From contig JBHGNT010000018.1 in the NCBI GenBank assembly GCA_043228905.1, positions 3,162,001 to 3,226,000 on the forward strand: a DNA stretch of 64,000 nt, given 5' to 3'. Positions 20,559 through 31,032 of the stretch are shown here, piece after piece. The notes beneath the pieces were generated by a model. The model searched no databases. It was not told where the DNA came from and was given only the letters and a program-made list of their open reading frames with translations. This stretch comes from Azolla caroliniana. Its lineage: Eukaryota; Polypodiophyta. The translations under genes were made by a program, and so were the position numbers. Positions within the stretch are counted from its first letter, which is position 1. Every line of letters starts with the position of its first letter.

Positions 20559-22220
20559 ATGGAACCAATTTGCATTGGCTTCCGGATTACATATTAATTG
20601 GAGGAAGTCTAGTCTCATATCATGTACTGAAAGGGATTTGGAATGTTTAGGATGGCAAGGATCCGTGGTGAAGAAAGGCTCTATTTTTCGACACTTGGGC
20701 TATCCATTAGGAATGAATGTTACAAATGGTCAATTGATTGAATGGATGTCTAGTAAGTTGAGGGATAAGTTCATGTATTGGAAATCACAATCTTGGCCAT
20801 TTCATGTACGTTTGAAGGTTGTACAATGTATTATGCAACCTATAATATTATATTACTTGCCATTGATGTCGTGGACAAAGAAGGCTTTGCATTCTATTTT
20901 GCAACCTCTTCGATATTTGTTGTGGAAGAAAAGGGATAAGATGGGAATCACTTGGGTTGCATGGAATTATCTAGCAACTCCTAAGCGCTTGGGGGGAGCT
21001 GGAGTATTGAACTTATCTAAGCATATGATGGCTCATAGATTTTCATTATTAGAAGACATGTGTTCAAACTCACAACCATGGATATCTATTGTTCAATATT
21101 TCATTGAGAACAAGGGTTTAACACATGGGAGGACAACAATTAAGGCTTCATTGTGGCAATTACTAAATCGATGTATTTCACTTAGGATTCTGGGCTCTAC
21201 ATGTGTTCAACACTTGGTTACCTCATGGCAAGAAGCACTCTTGTTATGTGTATGGAAACCATCATTTAGTAGAGAGCATTGTAATTCTTTGCAAAAAGAG
21301 TTACTTGTGTCTTCTTGGTTAGTATGTTGGCCAGGAAATGAGAGATTACGCTCTCAATTTAATTGTTTGTTTCGTTTGGGGGTCAAAGAGGTGGGAGATA
21401 TAGTTGAGACTCCATCTCAAAGAATTTTGGAGTTTGTTGAAGCACGACAATTATTACGCATTCCGTCTAATTATGGGTTTATTTGGCAACAACTACGAAA
21501 TATTCCATTGATGCAAGGTCCCTTACCTCTACAAACAGGAGAACAATCGTGGATTGATTGGTGTTTAAAGGGTCAAACATCGTTGTTACAAGTGACTACT
21601 AATCTTTTGTATCATTGCTCTGTTGAGTCTCTTGCATGGTTATCATCTAAGGCTTAAGAAGAATGGATATTGCACAAATATAATCATGGGTGGTGGCAAA
21701 TCTTACAACGTAGTTGGCATTCTAAATTGCCACTTGTAGCAAAGGTCTTCATTTGGAGAGTTTTGATTGGAGGATTGCCTTAGGGATTAGCTCTAAAGCG
21801 TCGTGGACTAGCAACAGGTAATTGCTTTTTTTGCATTGTTTAAATGGAAGATAGTACTCATCGATTTATACAATGCCCGATTGCTTCTCAGATTTGGAGT
21901 TACATTTCTCAAATTTGGCAAGTTTTATCACAATGTTATTTGACACCTAGATAGTGGGTGTTTGCACAATTTACACAGGTGGACCCAAAGTCAGAGATGG
22001 AGATTGTTTTTCTATTTTTGAGATATTGGGGATTGCGTCATAATTGGAATATGCGCAACGCTTTTGTATTCGATGGTAGACATAGAGTGAAAGCATATCT
22101 ACGAAAGTTGAAGGGAGTACTAATGTGGCAATTTTCTTTATTGGAGCAAGTGGAAATCCTTTCCTCGGTGGAATGTTCGTCTTGCCTATTGGCAATTCAA
22201 CATGTTTCACTACCCATGTA
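20559..22220 (+). pseudogene. LINE reverse transcriptase, second part with C-terminal zinc-binding domain
   Basis: After the Gypsy-1 insertion the LINE frame continues: NQFALASGLHINWRKSS, then FRHLGYPLG and LNLSKHMMAHR, the thumb/connection region of plant LINE reverse transcriptases. The longest uninterrupted stretch is 20575-21657. Further down, WHSKLPLVAKVFIWR and HRFIQCPIASQIW correspond to the C-terminal zf-RVT domain, broken by stops at about 21655, 21781 and 21840. Joining 10737-10741 to 20559 restores continuity without losing a codon, which identifies the Gypsy insertion as clean. Confidence 0.82.
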
Positions 22221-22364
22221 GTGTAGTGTAGTTAGTGGGTGACCATACTTCATGGTCACACCCATTGTAAGTAGTGTTTTTTACACACATTTATTAATAT
22301 AATTGTGTGTTTTCACCAAAAAAGAGACAAGTGTGTGTGTGTGAGAGAGAGAGAGAGGAGAGGG

Positions 22365-22505
22365 CATGAGTGTGGCTGGCGACGGAATCGTGGCCACGGA
22401 CGGTGCAGGTCACTCAGATAAGGGCACGTGCGATCTGCACCGTCCGATTTGGATAAGAAAGAACACGTGAAAAAAAAACCTACTAGAGGTTGCCCAACTC
22501 TCCAT
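22365..22505 (+). repeat. Left terminal inverted repeat of the MULE-type element
   Basis: Imperfect inverted match to 24541-24669; the outermost recognisable bases are catgag / ctcata. The LINE target duplication ends just outside it, at 22338. Confidence 0.6.
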
Positions 22506-22640
22506 TGTAGGTTGGGCGACCTGATTAAAATAGGTTGGACGACCACCATAATAGGTTGGGCAACTTGATTAACAAGTTGGGTGACCTAATAATTGGTTGG
22601 GCGACCTGATTAATAGGTTGAACAAAATTGTAAGCAATGT
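22484..22640 (+). repeat. Subterminal minisatellite, left array
   Basis: About six units of 20-24 bp built on taggttgggcgacctgatta. A matching array lies in the same orientation at 24443-24560 near the other end. Confidence 0.75.
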
Positions 22641-23189
22641 GTCACGGATAGTCTAGAATGTGATGCAATGAATCATGGACTTGAGATAAAAAATAAACTT
22701 GAGACTGGCAACAACATTCTCTGAATCGCTCACACTTGAGATCCAACAAGAACTTCAGAAAAACTATTTCCATTTTCTGAATCATGGACACATCGGATCA
22801 AAAACTTGTGTTCCAACCACAACCTGATTACTACTTGACATCAAAAACTTTAGCTAAACAACAAAAACTTGAGAATCAATCATTTTTTGAACCGATACTT
22901 GAGATCCAACACATAAATTGAAAATGGGTAGATATTCCATTAATAAGGCTATTTGATATACAATGTGTGGCATTTTCGCCATATAGAAATCCACCATATA
23001 CAAAATATAAGGTCATATTACAAAATCCGCCGACCCTGCGCAACTGGAAATCCACGTCATATTTGGTGAACCACATCTCTGTGCCCTATAACCAAATATG
23101 TATAAGAACACAATTTACAAAATCCACATCAGACATCCATTTCCAATCACACTTTCAAAATCCGGAGATATCCATCATCATAAAAACAC

Positions 23190-23600
23190 GACGACCAACA
23201 TCTGTATAGTCTTCATCACGGAAAAGCTACAATCGCAATCATTTGGTTGAGTTGGGATGTGCATTACGTGATGTTGACCATCCAACACAATGGTATGGTC
23301 TTTCATTGCATTAGAAATTATCCGAATCATGATATGTGCAAGACTCCACACGATGCTAGTTGCCTTGTTGTTCAAGGATCGCAGAAGACTATTGTGTTGG
23401 TCACCTTAGAAACTTAGTGCCGCATCTTTGTCCACAACACCCAATGGCTCCATACCACGATTGGAATGAAGATAAAATCACACTCGGCCACACATTCGAG
23501 GATGTCTTGCATCTTCATCATTTGCTTGTGTAGTTGCACCCAAAGTGGGTCGACTATGGTGAAACGTTCTAACACCTCATGGGCCAGCAAGTACTCCATC
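23190..23600 (-). pseudogene. Ulp1/SENP-like (C48) cysteine protease relic
   Basis: The minus strand reads ECDFIFIPIVVWSHWVL followed, after a one-base slip, by VDKDAALSF. The slip-broken stretch then gives a helix (NNKATSIVWSLAHIMIRI) and HVMHIPTQPNDCDCSFSVMK. This is the C48 layout: a hydrophobic strand with the catalytic His in SHWVL, then Q-x-N-x-x-DCG-x-x-V-x-K with the catalytic Cys. Here the Gly after the Cys is Ser, and frame breaks with stops separate the two halves. C48 domains are known cargo of Kaonashi-type Mutator elements and also occur in host SUMO proteases. The position between Mutator-like ends favours the former. It is non-functional as it stands. Confidence 0.6.
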
Positions 23601-23837
23601 CACGGTCATGGTCCATGTGGATGTCATTTCTCCATCCTTGCACATTTTCTGAAGATCTAACTCCACAACGTCAACGGCAAGATCGAGCCTTGGGCATGCA
23701 AGTCGATACCTGTTTCAAAGAAACATGCATGCATTTTGACTCGAGCCACCCTTAAATCTGAAAGTTTACAAATTGTATTACACAAATCAAAAACCTAGCA
23801 AACTGTTTACAGTAAATATGATAAATAATAAAGCAAA

Positions 23838-24375
23838 ACCCTAAACATTTTCCTGAACCCTAAACCCTCGACATGAAAAATATGATTTACACCAAAAAAA
23901 TTAATCATAAATCAAGAAAAACCCTAAATAATCAATAATCAATAATCAAGCAAAACCCTAAACATTTCCCGAACCCTAAACCCTCAACATGAAAATTAAC
24001 ATAAATCAAGCAAAACCCTAAATAATCAATAATCAAACAAAACCCTAAACCCAAGACATGAAAAATATGATTTACACAAGAAAAAATAATCATAAATTAA
24101 GCAAAACCCTAAATAATCAATTAATAACCAATAATCATGCAAAACCCTAAACATTTTCTAACCTCAATAATCAAGCAAAATTGTTACGGGCATGACCATA
24201 TAATATCCCGTGGTGAGAATTTACCATAGTATTCTATACACGTGGATAAGTGTGAGGGTTAAACGAGAGTGTAAAGAATACTACGGTAATTCTCACCACG
24301 GGATATTATATGGTCATGCCCGTAACAAAAACCATAATCATTTTCCCAAACCCTAAACTCTCGACATGAAAAATA
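23838..24375 (+). repeat. Telomere-like minisatellite (aaccctaaa units)
   Basis: Irregular units of about 60-110 bp alternate caaaaccctaaa, gaaccctaaaccctc, gacatgaaaaatatgattt, acaccaaaa and aataatcataaatcaa. At least four units are recognisable. The array is split by the foldback element at 24181-24328. The aaccctaaa cores equal the plant telomere motif and the telo-box. Confidence 0.7.
24181..24328. mobile_element. 148-bp foldback element
   Basis: A near-perfect palindrome. The left arm (about 24182-24235, tgttacgggcatgaccata onward) is repeated inverted at about 24275-24327 (…tggtcatgcccgtaaca), with a central spacer of about 40 bp. It sits inside an aaaaccctaaa unit. The first 97 or so bases are nearly the same as the start of the LTR-like segment at 37765, which lacks the right arm. 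Confidence 0.75.
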
Positions 24376-24442
24376 TGATTTACACCAAAACAACTTTGCA
24401 GAAAAAGTAGAAACAAGTAAAATACATATCTAGGAAAATCGC

Positions 24443-24560
24443 ACGTCGATTGGACGACCTGATTAAAATAGGTTGGGTGACCAAACTTGGCTGGTAGGTT
24501 GGGTGACTACATTATGTTAGGTAGCTTGGGTAACCGAGGTGTCAAAGTTGGGCGACCTTT
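24443..24560 (+). repeat. Subterminal minisatellite, right array
   Basis: Four to five diverged units of the same taggttgggtgacc motif, partly overlapping the right inverted repeat. Confidence 0.7.
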
Positions 24561-24669
24561 GATAGTTTTTTTTATCGCACGTTTTATTATTATCCAAATT
24601 GCACACGCCCTCAGCTGAGCGACTTGCACCGTCTATGGCCGCGATTCCCTCGCTAGGCCTATTTATGAG
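24541..24669 (-). repeat. Right terminal inverted repeat of the MULE-type element
   Basis: Its reverse complement aligns with 22365-22505 over most of its length, with scattered transitions and small indels. Confidence 0.6.
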
Positions 24670-24713
24670 TTGGTTGCTAATAGACACGTCGATATGTATA
24701 TGTATATGTAGTT

Positions 24714-24968
24714 TGACAGGATGGGATCGTAGATTTGTGAGAAAGATATGCAGAAATACACAACTAGGAACAGAAAACAACAAATCAACAAGATATGCAC
24801 AGTACACAGGCAACACAGATTTTACATGGAAAACCCCTAAACGTGAAAATCCACGAGAGAACAGATATTCCACTATACAATCGAGAGTACAGAAACCGGT
24901 TACAACTCTCTCTAAAACTCAGAGAATAACCACTTAGGGTTCTTGGCAAGTTCGTTGAACTCTGTCGC

Positions 24969-25047
<79 letters not shown>

Positions 25048-25432
25048 GTTCTCTGCAGTGCTTCGTTATGTTCTGTTTACTACACTCTATGTTTGCCCTA
25101 AGTGTATTTATACATATACATTGTATGGGCTATTTACAAAAGTAGTCTACTACTATCATTCCTATTATTATAGTAATAATAGTAGCAATTAATTAGCTGA
25201 CTCTTATGTCGACTATCCGGTCGGCCCGACTAGTTGGTCGTGTCTTCGACTTGGATTACTTATTGTCAACTCTCCTAGTTGACTCTCCATGTCAACTCTC
25301 TCTTAGTCAACTCTCCATGTCTTCGTCTGTCGGCTCTCAGCTCGACCTGTTGACTACTCCTTGTCTTCGACTGTCAGCTCTCTATTGAGTCGAATAGTAG
25401 GCTCCTCCTATAGGAGGGACATATTCCTAACA
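24714..25432 (-). repeat. Probable solo LTR related to Copia-1
   Basis: The order of blocks is the same as in the Copia-1 LTR but diverged: tttacatggaaaacccctaa, cactatacaatcg, a long CT tract (24971-25042), tttgccctaagtgtattta and gggctatttacaaa. The plus-strand borders are TGACAGG and TTCCTAACA. No internal domain adjoins it, so it is probably a solo LTR. A target duplication is not clear because both flanks are TATATG/TATGTG microsatellite. Confidence 0.6.
24971..25042. repeat. (CT)n microsatellite, about 36 units
   Basis: An uninterrupted CT run inside the solo LTR, longer than the CT runs in the Copia-1 and Copia-2 LTRs. Confidence 0.95.
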
Positions 25433-26388
25433 ATATGTGTATGTGTATGTGTATGTGTATGTATCTCTCTATGTGCACTCGCGCAGGTGCCTTTCTCCCA
25501 TCTCCCGGGCAGACGACCGCATGCCCCAGACTTTCTCTTGGGGGCACGTTTCTCGGCCATAACCGCATATGTTTGTATACTAACTCCATAAAGCAATGGT
25601 TGTCGTTGCCACATCTTCCCATCACTTCACAAACCACAACACCTTGACTAGGCTAACTGGCTCAAACCATCCCGTGCCCAAGCCTCGCCTATAGACCTGT
25701 TCAGGTCAACATTGTCCTACCCAAGCTTCTTCAATAGACATGTTTGAATCACATCAATGACTAAGCATTGCTCGCAAGGGATTGGCTTTGGCCTCTATAT
25801 TATGCATGTGCTAGAATAATTATTTGCTTGACATGCTTGATGGTGACTCTCTTTTTTTTTAAACATATGTTTGATCCACTTGTTGATGCATCTCAACCTC
25901 AAGCTCAAGATTGAAAGGATTCTCAAACTTGGTAAAATGCGAAAAACTTCTGTTTTTTTTAAAAACAAAACATATCCTTTCATTAGTTTTAAAAAGCATA
26001 TCAACTACAAAATACGAATTGATGGAAAGGAAGCGACTATCCTTCCCAAGCCCATCTTGTGTAAGACAATGGGTAGCCATGAATCCATTGTTTGATAGAC
26101 TTGATTGAGCACTTCATCAAATTTCCCATTCTCATCATCTCCTGCAATAAGATCATTCCAAGAGACCTATTCCTGGACTGAAAGCTTGTTAAATACTACC
26201 ATGAATTTGCATATGCTCAAAGCAAAATGCGAAAAACATTTTATGAGGGTATGTTGAATCTGTATTTATGTAGGAAGCATATGTTTTGATGATGAATTTT
26301 AATAGAACTCTCCTAATAGTTTTGAAGAAAAATGGTTGACATATTGTGGATGATGTGGCCCACAAAAATGTTATCCAATCGGTTAGTT
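25433..26388. other. Intergenic, no gene recognised
   Basis: Begins with a short TATGTG microsatellite and a GC-richer patch (25480-25720), then AT-rich sequence. Open frames are short and none resembles a known protein. Confidence 0.55.
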
Positions 26389-26393
26389 GTGGG

Positions 26394-26844
26394 TGTCACG
26401 ATACAGTGACATAAAACAACCTCACATTAACAAGATGTCATGCTCAACCATAACCATTTTGATATGAGCATGTATTTGTATATAATATAGTAGATCTAGA
26501 AATAGTCTCTAGTCATATACCTCTAGAACTTAGAACTAGAAGGTTCTCGAATATTCCAATGCATGTACTTCAACTCATAGTATAAATACTTGTAACCTCC
26601 TTGGTCTCTTTCAAGGGATTCAACACCAGTCATTGACACATCAATCTAGTATTCTCATTTCATGTCATATTGTCTCCTTGATCTCCATATTTGTCTTCAT
26701 GCTCTCCAATTAATCCTAGTTTCCTAAGTTCATAGTCTTGTCGCTCTCAACTTCTCGAGTTCCTAGCCTCATCACTTCTAGTTCCACGTTTGTAGCTTTG
26801 TCATCCTTGCTTCGTCGCAATCCGCGGTTGGTGTGTCCATGACA
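26394..26844 (+). repeat. Solo LTR of a Gypsy-type element
   Basis: A 451-bp sequence TGTCACGAT to CCATGACA, flanked by the perfect 5-bp duplication GTGGG (26389-26393 and 26845-26849). It contains tataaatac near 26580 followed by tcaacaccagtc. The same arrangement occurs in the Gypsy-2 LTR at 53.5 kb, so the two probably belong to related families. Confidence 0.8.
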
Positions 26845-26849
26845 GTGGG

Positions 26850-29800
26850 ATGTTGAGGTTATGAGATGTTGCTTGTTAAGTAAGTAGGAATCACAAAAAG
26901 GTCCACCAACATTCGATATTCACAAAGGGATAATAAGCGAGTCTTCTCCTTGGCCTAGATCCATGAGCATGAAATTAGAGAAGAATATCTTCAAAAAGAC
27001 TTGGTTTGTGTTCAAACCATGCTCACCACGAAGTCTATGTACAAAACTTCAACCATTGAGAATGTGTTACCAAAATGTAACTTCTTCTCAATGTTAGCCA
27101 TTCAAGGAAAGATGTTACTAAAAACAATTATTAATTCCAAATAGCTAGATGAAATAAATGGAAGGTTGGGAAATGGAATCCTCATGAGTTATCATACCTT
27201 CAAATATTACCTTATGTTATCCCTTGGATGTTGAATAATGGATCCAAAGAATAGACCTTAGCCTTATTGATAGAGTCTTTTTTCCAAAAAAAGAGCTACA
27301 TAGACTCTTGAAAATGTCTTAAATGTCATGTTGAAGGGGGTAGCTTGTCCCTTTTTGTTATGCATACATAACATAGGTGAGGGTAGGTCACTAATATTTA
27401 CATAAGTGAAGGGTATGCTCACTAATGTTAGAAAGGAACTAATGTAATGGGGCCTATGAAGAGGTATAAATATGAGGCATAGCTACCCTTATAAGAGACA
27501 TTACATTGGATAGTTGTTGTGTTAAGACACCGGTGGTGTGGGCTAGGCTTTCGTCGTGATGATCTTGTTACTCTTCTAAGGTATTAATCGTCCTAATATC
27601 TATCAATATGGGATGTCAGTGGTTTGTTATGTTTTGATCATAACTCAAGGGTGGCCAAGTAGAATAAGTTCTTCTAATCCAATCTATTTATCTTTATTTT
27701 ACTTTATTTCGGTCAATTGATTAGTAATAGACTCTTAACACTTTTGTATAGGCCAACACCGAAGGCCCCCAAGCCACACCGTGTTCCCATGTCCTAAAGG
27801 TCTTTGTGATATTGAAGTGTGATATTATTGTACTTGCTAACTTGTTTAAGGCAAAACATACATTTTTGACCAAGCTCCTATATTGTGCCATTTTTCAGAG
27901 TTGAAACCATGGCTCGATGGCTCAATCTTTCAAAGATCCTCTATCTTCATTTGGTCATTGAGGATTGTACCTCCATGGGTTGGATTTCAAAGACTCTCGA
28001 AGTTCATTCAATCATTGAAACTTCTCAAGTATTTTCCATACACTCCACAAAGTCCATACCCCTTAACTTTCCCAACACATTGGCATTAGCCCCAAACCCT
28101 GAAGATACAATGAAATGGAGAAATGATGAACACTTATAAGCTAAGATAAAAGGGTTATGTGGCCAAACAAGGGGGGGAATGGTTAAAGACAGGGCAAAGA
28201 TTTTAAAAGTCACTTTTGTGCCTTTTCATGTTTGTCCCTATAAGAAGATTATAGGCTAGAGCTTTTCTTCCTATCTCCTTCTCCAATAACTTTAGTGTTC
28301 CTCTTGTATTAGCGCGGTTAACTATTAATTTAATTGAAGCATGGTTTCTCTTTATGTGTATTTTGTCACCTCTTAAGTTGTTTAGATTTCTTGATTAAGT
28401 CCTTAAGTTCAATGAGTGATTTTCTTATTTGAGTTAGTCTTAGTAAGATTGTGAGGTGATGTTTGCCTATGCAATTAGTACAATTGTTAGCAGCTTAGAA
28501 GTGATTGACAACCACCTCTTCAAGTTTTGTGGACTAGAGGGTAAAGGATTGTTCGCTCTCTAGATGTAAATAATTATGATATGACAAACTCACAATAACT
28601 AAAACTAGCATATGAATCGAAAAATAAACCTCGAAAATGCCATATATTGAATAATTTGGATAGAACAATTTCAATGTAGAGAGATATATTACACATTTCC
28701 AATTTTGGGTCATCTATTTCTATTATGAACTACTTGACAAAGGAGAATAGTTTAAATGTGATGATATAATCTATTTTTAGTATAGCAATGTTGTAACTAA
28801 TGGTGAGAAAGGGGGTTAAGCATAGGGGTCAACATGAACGTGTGTATGTGTGTGCGTGTGTGTATGTATGTACATATATATAATTTTATTACACAAGATC
28901 ATGGCAATTCAATGTTTTTGTACCCTAGAATATAGCAACAACTTGTAATTGTATGACAACTCTTAAAAATGTCTTAAAAGTCTTACTGTATCTTAAAAGA
29001 TCTAAAATCAACTACGTTTAACATATATGCACAACTTTTGCAAAAAAGAAAGGAAGGGAGGGTGAGTGAGTGTTCGTGGAAAAGGTAGTACGTGCAATTA
29101 GTTAATAATGATTTACAAAACCCATCAATTATTAATAAAATATAGCAAAGGTAGAATGATAAAGAGAATGTTTGTGTGTTCAAACACATAATGAGCTACT
29201 AATCACAAGCTCTAGACATATTAATGGTTTGCACTCAATATCAAGGGTTCTTCTTCAAATGGTGTGCACATGTTCACAATCTAAGAGATGTCACATTTTT
29301 ACACTTGGAGAGTGGTAAAAGAGACGCTACTTTATCTTAAGCTCGTAAAGTTTGTTAGTTTGCTTTAATATATGTAGTACTTTGTTGAAACGATATCTAA
29401 CGGCACCCAACGCCATCAAGAACATTTCTGTCTCCATTGAGAATCAACAACAAAATGACATTTATGTCGTCCATGCTATATCTATATCACATTAAACAAG
29501 AGAGAGTGGGTGCCATCAGTGACTCTTTCTTTGTGAAAATAGGAATTATTTTAATAATTCATGTAATGATATCAACCATTTATTGTCTTGCTTTTTTAAA
29601 TTGTCTCTCCTTCGCTATCATGCAATGATTCTATCACTTATTGATTTTTTTCCTTTTCTCAAAGTACGTTGTCTAATGTTAATCACACTCTTCTTTCGTT
29701 CTTAGGGAATCTCTCCATAGCAATGATTTTTACCATTTATTAGCGTCACCTCAAGACAATCGTGTTGTTTCTAGACCTTGGATCGTGGATAGTGATTCAT

Positions 29801-31032
29801 AAAAGCCATATGTTTTCGTGCAAACTAATATTGTGCTTGATCTAAACTAAACTTTTGAAGGCATTTTATAATAGACCCAACATCAAATCCATCAACACTC
29901 GAGGTTTGAACCTTGTCTAGTTTGTTGTTCTTTCTTTCTCTACCTCTTCCATGTAGTGACTTATATTATTATTTATTAGCTTTTCTCTCTTCTAGCTCTC
30001 TCATCAAATTCATCTCAGGAATATGCCATTATTACTATAGGGTTGATCATTTGAAGAAAATGGCATTGTTGTTGTTGGCTTGATCATCTCATGAACGAGA
30101 CATTTAGATAGTAGGTCAATCATTCATCCACACCACACAAAGATTCCTTTATAAATGTAACGATGGCTCAACCACAACACTAATGGAAGATGGATAAAAC
30201 TACAAGTATTTCGGTTTGCTTTTTACTATTGTGGTAACGTCAAAAGTAAGTGACCGACACTATTTAGACATTTATTTGATGAGATGGAATAGGCATTAAT
30301 ATATTAATTTTGCTAAAACATTTGTACAATGTCATTCACGCTTTTTGCAACAATTTATACAAAGTACACCAACCATGTTTTAACTTGTAGTCCTTCAAGG
30401 TTGCAAAATGATACGTTATTAATTTATCATGATTCTCTAGAAGCCCCTTATGATAGTAAAGCTTGTTGTACTTGGATACTAGATCGTGACACGTCAAATC
30501 AAGTTCATTGAATAGCTGGAAAACAATGCTAGATGACACCTTGATACTAACAAACTAATAATTATGTTTTGAGACGTCCATTTACATGCACAAGGAAAGA
30601 TGTCTACGTGCATGTGAAGACATCTTAACTTGTGCTTGTCACATAGCACGATGGTTTTGTTGGATGGTGGGTTGAGGGATCAATCAACACTTTGATGAAA
30701 CAAAATGTTGACTTGCCCTCAAGCATGAGGGGGAATGGATACATATTGAATAGTAGTATATTGTTGTGCATAAAACTATAAGTGCTAAACTCTTCCAAGA
30801 TACAATAAGCTAGGGGTTTTATAGGCCCCATAATTTGTAGTTAACAAGTTCCCAAAGTGAATAAATATGTCCATCATGGGTGTTTAGATGTGTCGAGAAG
30901 TGGTAATTAGTCTATAAAGGCCTTCCCTTATTGTGAGACGAAAATAGTAATAATGGTAGAGAGGGAGGTTCATGTAAGATAGTAAAGATGTGCCAACGTA
31001 GACCATTGTCAAAGTGACACCATGAGGCCTGA
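26850..31032. other. Intergenic, mostly featureless AT-rich sequence
   Basis: No intact gene seen. The one structured part is the LTR-like segment at 27347-27735. The right end is the 3' flank of the HD-ZIP gene. Several open frames of 60-84 codons near 27.9, 29.4 and 30.3 kb have no recognisable domain or codon pattern. Confidence 0.5.
27347..27735 (+). repeat. LTR-like segment
   Basis: A purine run, gaagggggtagct, is followed by TGTCCC. At about 27451 comes tataaatatgaggcatagct, closely resembling tataaataagaggcctagct at about 37942. It ends near actcttaaca. I found no target duplication. It may be the 3' LTR of a decayed element; low certainty. Confidence 0.35.

Larger units (their letters stand above)
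10051..22323 (+). mobile_element. LINE (non-LTR retrotransposon), 5'-truncated, split by Gypsy-1
   Basis: A 15-bp direct repeat, gagacaagtgtgtgt, sits at 10036-10050 and again at 22324-22338 and brackets the element. This is the expected LINE target-site duplication. The LINE portions are 10051-10741 and 20559-22323; everything between belongs to Gypsy-1, which duplicated CTTGT. The 3' end carries a short noncoding tail ending caccaaaaaa. Two further 5'-truncated copies of the same 3' tail occur in reverse at 41.5-41.8 kb, which confirms the family boundary. The 5' end lies within the reverse transcriptase domain, so the copy was never autonomous. Confidence 0.88.
22365..24669. mobile_element. 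Mutator-like (MULE-type) element carrying a Ulp1-like relic
   Basis: The two ends are inverted copies. Plus 22365-22505 (through ggaatcgtggcc, gacggtgcaggtc, atttggataa, an A-run, gaggttgcccaact) aligns with the reverse complement of 24541-24669 (ggaatcgcggcc, gacggtgcaagtc, atttggataa, an A-run, aaggtcgcccaact). Inverted ends of about 130-140 bp fit Mutator-like elements. Just inside both ends are minisatellites built on ggttgggcgacc. Between them are a decayed C48 protease (minus), telomere-like repeats and a foldback insertion. No transposase was found, so it would be non-autonomous. A clear 9-bp target duplication was not found; the left flank is a (GA)n tract. Confidence 0.6.

Noticed and set aside
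22484-24560. A CRISPR-like array from the regularly spaced ggttgggcgacc units
   Set aside because: Units are contiguous and diverged, without unique spacers, and the sequence is from a plant nuclear genome.
27880-28140. Overlapping open frames of 68 and 84 codons
   Set aside because: Two frames overlap in one low-complexity region with no recognisable domain; likely chance.
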